From positions 1-38,739 of the forward strand of contig JAKVAS010000018.1 of the NCBI GenBank assembly GCA_022448165.1: a stretch of 38,739 nucleotides of DNA, given 5' to 3'. Under the pieces are notes generated by a model, which saw only the letters and a program-made list of their open reading frames with translations, was not told the DNA's origin and did no database searches. The stretch comes from Crocinitomicaceae bacterium. Its GTDB lineage: Bacteria; Bacteroidota; Bacteroidia; Flavobacteriales_D; Crocinitomicaceae. Made by a program: the position numbers and the translations under genes. Of this stretch, positions 29,840 to 38,739 are shown one piece after another; positions within the stretch are counted from its first letter, which is position 1, and each line of letters starts with the position of its first letter.

Positions 29840-29911
29840 ATGTACAGAAACAATTTTACATATTATTTCTTTTTTGGAGTTTCAAGCCACTGGAACCTAT
29901 TAAGGATATGA
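29840..29911 (+). CDS. aromatic leader peptide MYRNNFTYYFFFGVSSHWNLLRI
   Basis: 23-codon ORF with FTYYFFF (six aromatics in seven codons), 24 nt upstream of a strong terminator and upstream of pheA. Confidence 0.88.
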   Translation: MYRNNFTYYFFFGVSSHWNLLRI

Positions 29912-29935
29912 TATAACCCTATACAATCTTTAGTT

Positions 29936-29967
29936 AGCCCCAGTGAAAATTCACTGGGGCTTTTTTT
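29936..29967 (+). terminator. pheA attenuator terminator
   Basis: AGCCCCAGTGAA-AA-TTCACTGGGGCT with a T7 tract, 19 nt before the pheA start. Confidence 0.92.
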
Positions 29968-29986
29968 ATGTTCAAACAATTACAAA

Positions 29987-30814
29987 ATGAGAAAACACAA
30001 AATTGCAATCCAAGGAATCGATGAATCATTTCATCATTTAGCAGCTCAAAAAATTTTTGGAGAAGATGTAATCACGGAGCACTGCAGTAGCTTTGAAGAC
30101 GTATGCATTACAATAACGGAAAACGGAGCAGATTATGGGGTGATGGCTATTGAAAACTTATTAACAGGTTGTATTCTAACTAATTATTACTTAATTGAAA
30201 AATACGGACTTAATATAATTGGAGAAACGACAATCCCTATTTCCCTTCATTTGATAGGGTTACCGGGTGCACGTTTAAATGAAATAGAAAAGGTCATATC
30301 CCACCCGATAGCATTGGCTCAATGTACAAAAACCATTCGCTCAAATGGTTGGAGTACTGAACAAACAAATGACACTGCAACCTCAGTAAAAGATATTAGT
30401 ACATCAAAAACCTCTGAAGTCGCTGCGATTGCGAATAGTTCTGCCGCCGAAAAGTACGGAATGGAAATCTTACTCAATGGAATTCAAAACTTTCCTGAGA
30501 ACAAAACGCGCTTCCTTGTTTTATCTACAAAAAAAGTAGTTAATCCAAAAGCAAATAAAGCTTCTATCTCCTTTCAATTAGAGCATTCAAAAGGAGCATT
30601 GGCCAAACTACTCCATCAATTAGCCAACAAAGGTTGTAATGTTTCCAAAATCCAGTCCATTCCCTTACCAAATAATGTAGATCAGTATTCATTTATAATA
30701 AATATTGAATGGGAAGAAGATTTGGATCACAACGAACTATTTACAAGTTTATCTCCCCTCGTTAAAACACTAAAAATACTAGGTATATACATTAAAAACA
30801 CCATGATTTCTTAA
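29987..30814 (+). CDS. pheA: prephenate dehydratase
   Basis: IAIQGIDESFHHLAAQKIFG, YGVMAIENLLTGCI, ENKTRFLVLS, C-terminal ACT domain (SISFQLEHSKGALAKLLHQLANKGCNVSKIQSIP). Confidence 0.92.
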   Translation: MRKHKIAIQGIDESFHHLAAQKIFGEDVITEHCSSFEDVCITITENGADYGVMAIENLLTGCILTNYYLIEKYGLNIIGETTIPISLHLIGLPGARLNEIEKVISHPIALAQCTKTIRSNGWSTEQTNDTATSVKDISTSKTSEVAAIANSSAAEKYGMEILLNGIQNFPENKTRFLVLSTKKVVNPKANKASISFQLEHSKGALAKLLHQLANKGCNVSKIQSIPLPNNVDQYSFIINIEWEEDLDHNELFTSLSPLVKTLKILGIYIKNTMIS

Positions 30815-30844
30815 CTCTAGAAATTCATTCAATAGATTTCAATT

Positions 30845-31855
30845 ATGATCCCAAAAAACAAATGCATCATTGCCGGTCCTTGTAGCGCAGAAAGCCGAGA
30901 ACAAGTTGTTTCAACTGCAAAATCTCTTGCCAAAATTGACTCTTCCATTATCTATCGTGCAGGAATATGGAAACCTAGAACTAGCCCAGGCTCATTCGAA
31001 GGAATTGGGCACAAAGGACTATCCTGGTTAAAAGAAGTAAAAGAAACCACAGGCTTAAAAACGGCTACTGAAGTTGCCACACCTAAACACATTGAAGCAT
31101 GTCTCGAAAACGACATTGATGTTCTTTGGATAGGGGCTCGTACAACCGTAAATCCTTTTGCGATACAAGAGCTTGCAGAAGCATTAAGGGGAACAAATAA
31201 AGAAATACTCATTAAAAACCCTATCCATCTGGACATCAAATTATGGGTTGGTGCTTTCGAACGAATGGAACGATGCTCTGTAAAAAACACAAAAGCAATA
31301 CACAGAGGTTTTTCTGATGGTTCATCTGGAATCTATAGAAATAGCCCACATTGGGAACAATTAAAAACTTTCAACAATTTAATTCCAGAAAAAGACATCA
31401 TTTGCGATCCAAGTCACATTTCTGGTAACGCATTACTTGTGCCTTCTATTGCAGAAAAAGCCAGTAAACTTAATCTCAATGGACTTATGATTGAAACACA
31501 TCATGATCCATCTAACGCGCTCTCAGATGCAAAACAACAGATAAAACCAGAACAACTGGAATTACTTCTTAATTACTTATATGAAATACCATCGGAATTA
31601 AAAATGCTTCGATCAGAAATTGACCAAACTGACGAACATTTAATCGAATTACTTGCCAGAAGAATGGATATTTCAAAAAAAATAGCTGAAGTAAAACACT
31701 CAAACAAATTAGAAATTCATCAACCAAATAGATGGAAATCACTTCAACAACGCAACAAGGACATTGCAAACAATAATCAACTGGATCCAGCTTTCATTCA
31801 TACACTTTATGAAATCATCCATGAGGCATCCATTAGCACACAAAAATCAATATAA
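30845..31855 (+). CDS. bifunctional 3-deoxy-7-phosphoheptulonate synthase / chorismate mutase
   Basis: CIIAGPCSAESREQ, YRAGIWKPRTSPGSFEGIG, DPSHISGNALLV, C-terminal chorismate mutase-like LRSEIDQTDEHLIELLARRMDISKKIAEVK. Confidence 0.93.
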   Translation: MIPKNKCIIAGPCSAESREQVVSTAKSLAKIDSSIIYRAGIWKPRTSPGSFEGIGHKGLSWLKEVKETTGLKTATEVATPKHIEACLENDIDVLWIGARTTVNPFAIQELAEALRGTNKEILIKNPIHLDIKLWVGAFERMERCSVKNTKAIHRGFSDGSSGIYRNSPHWEQLKTFNNLIPEKDIICDPSHISGNALLVPSIAEKASKLNLNGLMIETHHDPSNALSDAKQQIKPEQLELLLNYLYEIPSELKMLRSEIDQTDEHLIELLARRMDISKKIAEVKHSNKLEIHQPNRWKSLQQRNKDIANNNQLDPAFIHTLYEIIHEASISTQKSI

Positions 31856-31860
31856 ATGAA

Positions 31861-31890
31861 AGAAAGAGAATCTTAAACGATTCTCTTTCT
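31861..31890. terminator. bidirectional terminator between convergent genes
   Basis: AGAAAGAGAATC-TTAAAC-GATTCTCTTTCT, 12-bp stem. Confidence 0.7.
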
Positions 31891-31901
31891 AATTATAAAC
31901 A

Positions 31902-32597
31902 TTAATCGAGTCGAAAACGAATAGGGATATTCACTTTAGATCTGCAGCAAATAAGACCACCTTGCTTAGCAGGCGTCCAATTAGGCATTGCCAAAATCAC
32001 ACGTTTTGCCTCTTTATTTAGTTCATTCGAGATTCCTCGAAGAAGTTTTATTTTCGAAATCGCACCATCCTTCTCAATAACAAATGAATAGTAAAAAAAA
32101 CCCTGAACTCCAGCTCTCTTTGCAAGAATTGGATATTCAATTGTATTTTTGATAAACTCAAGTCTACTGTTTTGTCGTTAATTATAATTCAGATACTGAT
32201 AATGAATCATAATCAACTTCCAGCCCATTTGTATCTTTCGTTAATTTATTGATTTCACCTATTGGATTCACTCTTTCTATTTCAGGAGTAAAACCATTAT
32301 TACAACTCAAAATCACAACACCAGGATCAGCAATATTGCTAGTATTCGATGTAATTTGACTATTCTGAGAGACAGGATCCTCACTCCCTATTGCGGGAAT
32401 CGCATTTCGCACCAGAGGCTTCTCAACATCATCTTTGGATATTACAGATGCCTTTTCATACAACCGTACCTCTTTATCCATTCGAGTCTCATAAGTACAT
32501 GCAGCCAAAGTAAAAGAGCTAGCAACCAGTAATCCAATATTAAAAAAACAAACCTCTTCCGTTTGAGGTTCAACCCATTGTTTTTCTTTGCGATCAC
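31902..32597 (-). pseudogene. decayed tandem copy of TonB-like protein
   Basis: Fragments match the adjacent intact TonB: (V)IAKKNNGLNLKRKRF, FFNIGLLVASSFTLAACTYET, and in another frame EYPILAKRAGVQGFFYYSFVIEKDGAISKIKLLRGISNELNKEAKRVILAMPNWTPAKQGG...IPIRF. Frame breaks at a T-tract near 32550 and near 32180. Confidence 0.8.
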
Positions 32598-32623
32598 AAT
32601 AATAGTTTAAAAAAAATTCGAAT

Positions 32624-32657
32624 AAAGCGGCTATCATTTAGGATAACCGCTTTTTTG
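32624..32657 (-). terminator. probable intrinsic terminator of tonB
   Basis: Imperfect hairpin AAGCGGTTATC...GATAGCCGCTT with flanking T/A tracts. Confidence 0.6.
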
Positions 32658-32671
32658 CTACCGAATCGGAA

Positions 32672-33391
32672 TTAGTTCTGAAGAATAAAATTAATCGGTA
32701 GCACAACTTTCGTTCTTACCACACCATAAGCATCTTCTCCCGGTTTCCACAACGGAAACGATCGAACAATTCGTTTCGCTTCGCGATCAAGCGATTTACA
32801 CACCCCCTGTCCTTTCACAACTGTAACACCTGTTACCGAACCATCCTTCTCAACAATAAATGAAACATACACTCTTCCTTGGTCCCCCAATTCTCTTGCA
32901 TCATCAGGATAACTCATAACATCAACAATGTGATTTTGCATTGCAACATTCCCTCCAATAAATGAAGCATCAATCTCTGGTATTTCAACCACCGGGCTAG
33001 GACCAATTTTCGCTTTTACCTTTGGTATAAAAAATCCATTTCCAGGAGCTTGAATTCCACCAACCCCGGACTCTGGTATCTTTGAAGAATTACTTGTCGC
33101 CGATGTTTGTTCATTAACTGCATTCTCACTTCCGACCTGTTGTTGATTTTGTTCTTCTTGTTGTTCAGGCTTTGTTTGTTCCACAACTTTCTCCTCCTCT
33201 TTTGGCTTATCATAATCAACGAGGTATTCCACCTTCGATGAAGAAACACCATGATCCATAGCAATCCTTTCTATAGGAGTTTCATAGGTAAATGCTGCCA
33301 ATACAAACGAACTAACGGCTAGTAGTCCAATGTTAAAAAAGAGAATTCTCTTCCGCTCGAGGTTCAACCTCGGATTTTTCTTTGCGATCAT
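32672..33391 (-). CDS. tonB: energy transducer TonB
   Basis: N-terminal TM, charged E/Q/K-rich linker, C-terminal TonB domain (SYPDDARELGDQGRVYVSFIVEKDGSVTGVTVVKG...PINFILQN). Confidence 0.88.
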   Translation of the reverse strand: MIAKKNPRLNLERKRILFFNIGLLAVSSFVLAAFTYETPIERIAMDHGVSSSKVEYLVDYDKPKEEEKVVEQTKPEQQEEQNQQQVGSENAVNEQTSATSNSSKIPESGVGGIQAPGNGFFIPKVKAKIGPSPVVEIPEIDASFIGGNVAMQNHIVDVMSYPDDARELGDQGRVYVSFIVEKDGSVTGVTVVKGQGVCKSLDREAKRIVRSFPLWKPGEDAYGVVRTKVVLPINFILQN

Positions 33392-33632
33392 AATTAAAAT
33401 TATTTATGTGTTAGTGCCTTTAATAATTCAAATCACATGCCAAAAAGACAAGAACCTGAAAAGCAAGCAATTAACACCTGTGTACATGTTAAAAATCTGT
33501 TAACAACAATACAATTCCTAACATCAAAACCTTCGTTATTATTCAATTTTTTCTTAAAAAGATAATGTTTCAATAACCATAACTTCACCAAGCTTCACCT
33601 TAGATCACATACAAAGTCTTACATTCGTAATA

Positions 33633-34064
33633 ATGGCAAAGCAAAAAAAGCACACATTGACCTTTGAACAGATGTTTAACTTCGATATGATCGGAGTCTG
33701 TTCTCACCATAGTGATTATCGCCTGGCCTGGAGTATTAATCAACAATTAGAAATTCAATTAGCCAAGTGTGATGAAGATTACTTTGTCACCAATCGAAAA
33801 GGCGAGGTTATTTCTCAGCATTCAATGTATGAGTACCAAGATTTGGAAAATCGAATGGATTATTTCATGGTGAAAAACAAACAACAAGGAAAATTTCTTG
33901 TTCCTGAAAAGCCAACTATGGATTATTTTATTTTTCTATGTGATAATTGTGCTATTGATATTAACGAACTAATTAAGAATTTAAGAGCTGTACCAAGTGT
34001 TCTAGGAGTATATAAATTTGATCCAGAAGAAATTGCATCAGCTGAGAACTTAGTATTTAACTAA
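33633..34064 (+). CDS. IPExxxVDY family protein
   Basis: VPEKPTMDYFIFL variant of the motif; immediately upstream of pyk. Confidence 0.75.
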   Translation: MAKQKKHTLTFEQMFNFDMIGVCSHHSDYRLAWSINQQLEIQLAKCDEDYFVTNRKGEVISQHSMYEYQDLENRMDYFMVKNKQQGKFLVPEKPTMDYFIFLCDNCAIDINELIKNLRAVPSVLGVYKFDPEEIASAENLVFN

Positions 34065-34065
34065 A

Positions 34066-35484
34066 ATGAAAAAAACGAAAATAGTAGCAACAATGGGACC
34101 TGCATCTAGCGGGAAGAAAGTATTACGTGAAATGCTTAACCAAGGTGTAAATGTTTGTCGATTAAATTTCTCTCATGGATCTCATGAAGTCCATAAGGAA
34201 ACGATTACAACAATCCGAGAATTAAATCAAGAACTCGGTTACAACGTAGCCATTCTTGCCGATCTTCAAGGTCCAAAAATTCGAACGGGAGAAATGACCG
34301 ATGACGGTATCGACTTAGTAGACGGAAATAGCGTAACTATCACTACGGATAAGACTCTTGGAACTTCAGATCAATTTTCTATTAATTATCAAGAATTACC
34401 TAGAGACGTTCAAGCAGGTGAACATATCTTATTAGATGATGGAAAATTAATGCTTGAAGTAATTGCTACAAATGGAAAAAATAAAATTGAAGCAAAAATA
34501 ATCCATGGAGGCAAATTATCTTCAAGAAAGGGAGTTAACTTACCTAACACAAAAATATCTATGCCTTGCTTAACTGACAAAGACAAGGTAGATTTAGATT
34601 TTGCTCTTGAACAGAATGTAGATTGGATTGGACTTTCTTTTGTTCGTTCATCTCAAGATATTATCGAATTAAAAGGGATTATCGCTAGACAAAAAAGGAA
34701 AGCTAAAGTCATTGCGAAAATTGAAAAACCCGAAGCTCTTGAAGACATTGATCAAATTGTAAAAAATAGTGATGCATTGATGGTTGCCCGCGGAGACTTG
34801 GGAGTAGAAATTCCATATCAAAATGTGCCATTGATTCAAAAAATGCTTATCAAAAAATCTCGATCGCACGCAAAACCAGTAATTGTAGCTACACAAATGA
34901 TGGAAAGCATGATTACAAATTCTTCACCAACACGTGCTGAAGTAAATGATGTCGCGAATGCAGTATTGGATGGCGCTGATGCTGTTATGCTCTCAGGAGA
35001 AACCTCTGTAGGTAAATTTCCTATCGAGGTAATCAAAACCATGGCAAACATCGTTACAGAAATGGAAACACACGATGACCTTTATTACAAAGAAGAACTT
35101 CCCGAGAAAAACCAAAGTAGGTTTATAACTGACAGTATTTGCTTCAATGCTTGTCGACTTTCGAACCGTGTGGATGCAAAAGCAATATTAACAATGTCAT
35201 TTTCAGGATATACCGCATACAAAATTGCATCCTTGCGTCCTAAATCAAAAATTTTCATTTTCACTAGTAACCGACAGATTTTAACTCAACTCAACTTAAT
35301 CTGGGGAGTTCGTGGTTTTTACTATGACAAAACTGTAAGTACCGATCATACCATAGCAGATATCAAACATATTTTGAAGAAAGAAGGAATCCTAAACACC
35401 AATGATTTAGTTATTAATGTAGCCTCTATGCCGATTCAAGAGCATGGAAAATCTAATATGTTGAAACTTAGTAACGTGGAATAA
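34066..35484 (+). CDS. pyk: pyruvate kinase
   Basis: TKIVATMGPASSGKKVLREMLNQGVNVCRLNFSHG, MVARGDLGVEIP, PVIVATQMMESMI. Confidence 0.97.
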   Translation: MKKTKIVATMGPASSGKKVLREMLNQGVNVCRLNFSHGSHEVHKETITTIRELNQELGYNVAILADLQGPKIRTGEMTDDGIDLVDGNSVTITTDKTLGTSDQFSINYQELPRDVQAGEHILLDDGKLMLEVIATNGKNKIEAKIIHGGKLSSRKGVNLPNTKISMPCLTDKDKVDLDFALEQNVDWIGLSFVRSSQDIIELKGIIARQKRKAKVIAKIEKPEALEDIDQIVKNSDALMVARGDLGVEIPYQNVPLIQKMLIKKSRSHAKPVIVATQMMESMITNSSPTRAEVNDVANAVLDGADAVMLSGETSVGKFPIEVIKTMANIVTEMETHDDLYYKEELPEKNQSRFITDSICFNACRLSNRVDAKAILTMSFSGYTAYKIASLRPKSKIFIFTSNRQILTQLNLIWGVRGFYYDKTVSTDHTIADIKHILKKEGILNTNDLVINVASMPIQEHGKSNMLKLSNVE

Positions 35485-35497
35485 AGCCCTCTTTGTT

Positions 35498-35527
35498 TTG
35501 AATCGCTGGAATCTTGTGCTACTTTTG
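35498..35527 (+). promoter_or_regulatory. Bacteroidota-type promoter TTG-N19-TACTTTTG
   Basis: TTG at 35498-35500, spacer of exactly 19, TACTTTTG at 35520-35527, 18 nt before the ATG at 35545. Confidence 0.7.
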
Positions 35528-35544
35528 TTACATAATCCATCTCT

Positions 35545-36549
35545 ATGAAATTATTTAATTACATATGGGTTGTTGCCTCTTTATTTTCTACAGCAACCTT
35601 CGGACAAGTCCAATGCGCCGTTGACATTACAATTGATGAAGGTACTTCAATCACTATGTGTGCTAATGCACTGCAAACTATCTCAGGAGCCGCTGGGTTC
35701 AATGCATATGCATGGACAGGGCCTGAAACTGTTGTTGGTCAAACAATAACACCAAACTTTTCCGGACAATATATTTTGGCTGCAACAGATGCAGTGGGCT
35801 GTATTTCTAAAGATACAATTGATGTAATTATCAATGGTACTTCTTTTGGAATCAGTGCCTCAAGTAACTCTATTTGCACAGGAGGTAGCGTTTCTCTAAC
35901 TGCTCTTGGCGGTTCCACTTATCTTTGGTCAACTGGCGAAACAAGTAGTACAATAGTCGTAAACCCTGATGCAACTACTGTATACACAGTAACTATAACC
36001 AATTCAGGATGTTCAGAAACCTTATCCCATACGGTCACTCCTGCAAATATTCCTGTTTTTGATTTACCAGATACAATTTATATACAATCTGGCGGAACAG
36101 CTTTTCTAAATGGACCAAGTGATTTTGAAACATATGTCTGGAGCGATGCAACTAATCTAAACGCACCTTCAGGTCAGTCTGTAATTTTTTCTGGTAGCGA
36201 ATCAGAAACAATTTTACTTGAAGCAACTCATGCTGATGGCTGTGTGATTAATGACTCCGTTGTTATCATTGTTGTTGATTTGACTATTCCAAATGCATTC
36301 TCACCGAACATGGATGGTCGTAATGACACCTTTGAAATTCCTGAATTCACGGATTATACTGGATCACTAACTGTATGGAATCGACGAGGCGATAAAGTTT
36401 TAGATGATCGATATTATCACAACGATTGGGACGGAACCTGTAAAACATCACTTTGTTTAGGAGGTTCAGATGTTCCTGAGGGGACGTACTTCTACCTTGT
36501 CGATGTTGGAGGAATCAAATTTAAAGGGTACATCACCATAAATCGATAA
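35545..36549 (+). CDS. secreted protein with T9SS type B C-terminal domain
   Basis: Signal peptide; C-terminus IPNAFSPNMDGRNDTFEIP...LTVWNRRGDKVLDD...WDGT...PEGTYFYLVDVGG. Confidence 0.88.
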   Translation: MKLFNYIWVVASLFSTATFGQVQCAVDITIDEGTSITMCANALQTISGAAGFNAYAWTGPETVVGQTITPNFSGQYILAATDAVGCISKDTIDVIINGTSFGISASSNSICTGGSVSLTALGGSTYLWSTGETSSTIVVNPDATTVYTVTITNSGCSETLSHTVTPANIPVFDLPDTIYIQSGGTAFLNGPSDFETYVWSDATNLNAPSGQSVIFSGSESETILLEATHADGCVINDSVVIIVVDLTIPNAFSPNMDGRNDTFEIPEFTDYTGSLTVWNRRGDKVLDDRYYHNDWDGTCKTSLCLGGSDVPEGTYFYLVDVGGIKFKGYITINR

Positions 36550-36551
36550 GC

Positions 36552-37523
36552 ATGAAAAGAGTTCTATATATTTTCGTGAGCATCTTCATTGTGAAAAGTT
36601 CCTTTGGACAAAACACGCCACGTTTTGGACAACCTAACTTCGCTCAAGGAATCGTAAACCCAGCAGCTTTAGCAATTGATTCGCGCATTATGGTAGACAT
36701 GGTTTTCCGTAATCAATGGGCTGGATTTGCAGGTGCGCCTAGTACAGGTGCAGTTAATGCACAATTTGAATTGTATCATGATATGGCAGCCGGGCTTGCT
36801 GTTTCCTATGACTTAATCGGTGTTCATCACGAAACACATGTATCTGGACAATATTCTTACCGTGCTTTTCTAGCTAATGGAAACGCCATGATTTTTGGAG
36901 CAAGCGTTGGTATTGATCAACGTGTTCATGATTTAGCAAGTGCCCAAACTATTGACGCAAATGATCCAAAATTTGCAACAACGACTTCTAAACTATACTT
37001 CAATAGCGGATTTGGAATGTTCTATAATGCACCCAATTTTTACATTGGAGCAAGTATTCCTCAACTCTTTGAAAACCGAAACATAATCGGAATAGACTTT
37101 AGGCCTTACCGATGGCACTATAATGTATCCGGGGGACTTTATGCACACGTAAGTGAGCGATATACATTTAATCCGAACTTCCAATTGAATGCCGTATTCA
37201 ATGCACCAATACAAGCGGACATAGTATTGCGAAACACCTTTTCTAATAGCTGGAGTTTAGTAGTAGGATACCGTACGGAAAATGCTGTTATTTTAGGATT
37301 TGACTTTCTAGTTGGAGGTGTTTTCAGAATGGGGTATTCATTCAATTACGGTGTAGACAAATTAGCCACTATAAAAGGAATGTCTAATGAACTTTATGTT
37401 GGAATTGGCTTACCTTATCATAACTCAAGAGAAGAATTTGGACAGCGTCGCTATTTGAACAAAAAGGGGAAATTTAGAAGAGACTTCAGAAGAGGATACG
37501 ATCATCGTAAATGGTATAAGTAA
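36552..37523 (+). CDS. PorP/SprF family T9SS membrane protein
   Basis: QNTPRFGQPNFAQGIVNPAALAIDSRIMVDMVFRNQWAGFAGAPST, typical PorP/SprF N-terminus. Confidence 0.9.
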   Translation: MKRVLYIFVSIFIVKSSFGQNTPRFGQPNFAQGIVNPAALAIDSRIMVDMVFRNQWAGFAGAPSTGAVNAQFELYHDMAAGLAVSYDLIGVHHETHVSGQYSYRAFLANGNAMIFGASVGIDQRVHDLASAQTIDANDPKFATTTSKLYFNSGFGMFYNAPNFYIGASIPQLFENRNIIGIDFRPYRWHYNVSGGLYAHVSERYTFNPNFQLNAVFNAPIQADIVLRNTFSNSWSLVVGYRTENAVILGFDFLVGGVFRMGYSFNYGVDKLATIKGMSNELYVGIGLPYHNSREEFGQRRYLNKKGKFRRDFRRGYDHRKWYK

Positions 37524-37585
37524 AACGTTTTTTCTACTTTTTCGTTATTTTCTTAAAATCGTATTTAAAAACTCCTCAGACGCAG

Positions 37586-37593
37586 TATATTTG
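37586..37593 (+). promoter_or_regulatory. candidate -7 box for gcvP (TATATTTG)
   Basis: Matches TAnnTTTG; no good -33 TTG. Confidence 0.4.
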
Positions 37594-37618
37594 TACTCTC
37601 AAATTTTACGCAAAGAGG

Positions 37619-38739
37619 ATGAACAATTTTTCCAGAAGACACATCGGGCCGAACGCTGCTGAAAAGACAGAAATGTTTGCTAAAATCGGAATTACATCAA
37701 TTGAAGAATTGGTGGACAAAACAATTCCCGCGCACATTCGATTGAATCGTGATTTAAATATCACCAGTGCAATGAGTGAGCAAGAATATTTGAATCATAT
37801 TACTAAGCTTGGAGACAAGAATAAATTATTCAAATCATTTATCGGATTAGGGTACAGTGAAACAACTGTTCCATCTGTTATTCTTCGAAATGTACTAGAG
37901 AATCCAGGTTGGTACACAGCTTATACTCCCTACCAAGCTGAGATTTCTCAAGGACGTCTTGAAGCCTTGTTAAACTTCCAGACAATGGTTTTGGATTTAA
38001 CAGGAATGGAATTAGCCAATGCTTCATTATTAGATGAAGGCACAGCTGCTGCCGAAGCTATGATCATGTTCTTCAACTCTCGTTCAAGAGCAGATGTAAA
38101 GGCTGGGATTAACAAATGTTTCATTTCTCAAAACTGCTTCCCTCAAACAATTGATGTTGTTCAGGGGAAAGCGGATAATTTAGATATTGAATTAGTAATT
38201 GGTGATCCAGAATCATTCGAAGGTGATGAGAAGTTTTTTGGTTCAATCATTCAATATCCTGATGTAAATGGTCAAGTTAAAAACATTGACCGTTTTATTA
38301 AGCGTGTTAATGCCAATGGAATCAAAGTAGCTGTTGGAGCAGATATTATGTCTCTTGTTCTTCTTGAATCTCCAGGAAAACTAGGAGCTGATGTTGTTTT
38401 TGGAACAACACAACGATTCGGAGTCCCAATGGGATATGGTGGACCTCATGCTGCGTACTTTGCAACAAAAGATACATACAAGAGAAATATTCCAGGGCGA
38501 ATTATTGGAGTATCAAAAGATGCTGATGATAACGTAGCCTTAAGAATGGCACTTCAAACTAGAGAGCAACACATTAAACGTGGAAAAGCAACCTCTAATA
38601 TTTGTACTGCTCAAGCTTTATTAGCAGTAATGGCAAGTATGTATGCTGTTTATCATGGACCTGATGGCCTTAAGGCTATTGCAGGAAGAATGCATACTTT
38701 GGCACAAATTCTAGACCAAGAGTTACAAAACTTAGGTTA
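37619..38739 (+). CDS. gcvP: glycine dehydrogenase (decarboxylating), partial
   Basis: MNNFSRRHIGPNAAEKTEMFAKIGITSIEELVDKTIP...NPGWYTAYTPYQAEISQGRLEALLNFQTMV...GVPMGYGGPHAAYFATKD; runs off the window. Confidence 0.96.
   Translation, partial: MNNFSRRHIGPNAAEKTEMFAKIGITSIEELVDKTIPAHIRLNRDLNITSAMSEQEYLNHITKLGDKNKLFKSFIGLGYSETTVPSVILRNVLENPGWYTAYTPYQAEISQGRLEALLNFQTMVLDLTGMELANASLLDEGTAAAEAMIMFFNSRSRADVKAGINKCFISQNCFPQTIDVVQGKADNLDIELVIGDPESFEGDEKFFGSIIQYPDVNGQVKNIDRFIKRVNANGIKVAVGADIMSLVLLESPGKLGADVVFGTTQRFGVPMGYGGPHAAYFATKDTYKRNIPGRIIGVSKDADDNVALRMALQTREQHIKRGKATSNICTAQALLAVMASMYAVYHGPDGLKAIAGRMHTLAQILDQELQNLG

Overview
This 38.7 kb window looks like a Bacteroidota (Flavobacteriales-type) chromosome: AT-rich, TAnnTTTG-like promoter boxes, T9SS sorting domains, a PorP/SprF protein and an IPExxxVDY protein. 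Core content, left to right: a partial DnaE-family polymerase (-); a DUF2141 / DUF547-barrel / Omp85-like gene trio (+); a GH114/TM1410-like lipoprotein gene with an in-frame stop (-); an outer-membrane-type protein (-); the ilvE-D-B-N-C-A operon (-); a CAU-anticodon tRNA (-); a TSUP permease and heme A synthase (-); a PKD/T9SS type B protein (+); a DUF5686 protein (-); a radical SAM/SPASM gene (+); a T9SS type A protein preceded by a 59-bp tandem repeat (+); fumC (+); pheA plus DAHP synthase/chorismate mutase (+); tonB and a decayed tonB copy (-); IPExxxVDY-pyk (+); a T9SS type B/PorP pair (+); and partial gcvP (+). The strongest finding is regulatory and lies in unannotated gaps. Upstream of ilvE are two consecutive leader-peptide/terminator modules: MKNTNILPSIIEVVIVNHS*, then a T-tract terminator, then MKKKQFDSNSIMNMLTTVIVIVVIIILPHG*, then a second T-tract terminator. 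Each has a candidate antiterminator segment at its stop codon. Upstream of pheA is a separate aromatic leader (MYRNNFTYYFFFGVSSHWNLLRI*) followed by a strong terminator. Together these point to ribosome-mediated transcription attenuation, in tandem for the ilv operon. Other points of interest are a start-codon-less radical SAM gene, an in-frame stop in a lipoprotein gene, a frameshifted tonB duplicate, a 59-bp x3 tandem repeat, and a perfect 21-bp inverted repeat between divergent promoters. All calls come from reading the sequence; no searches or folding programs were run.
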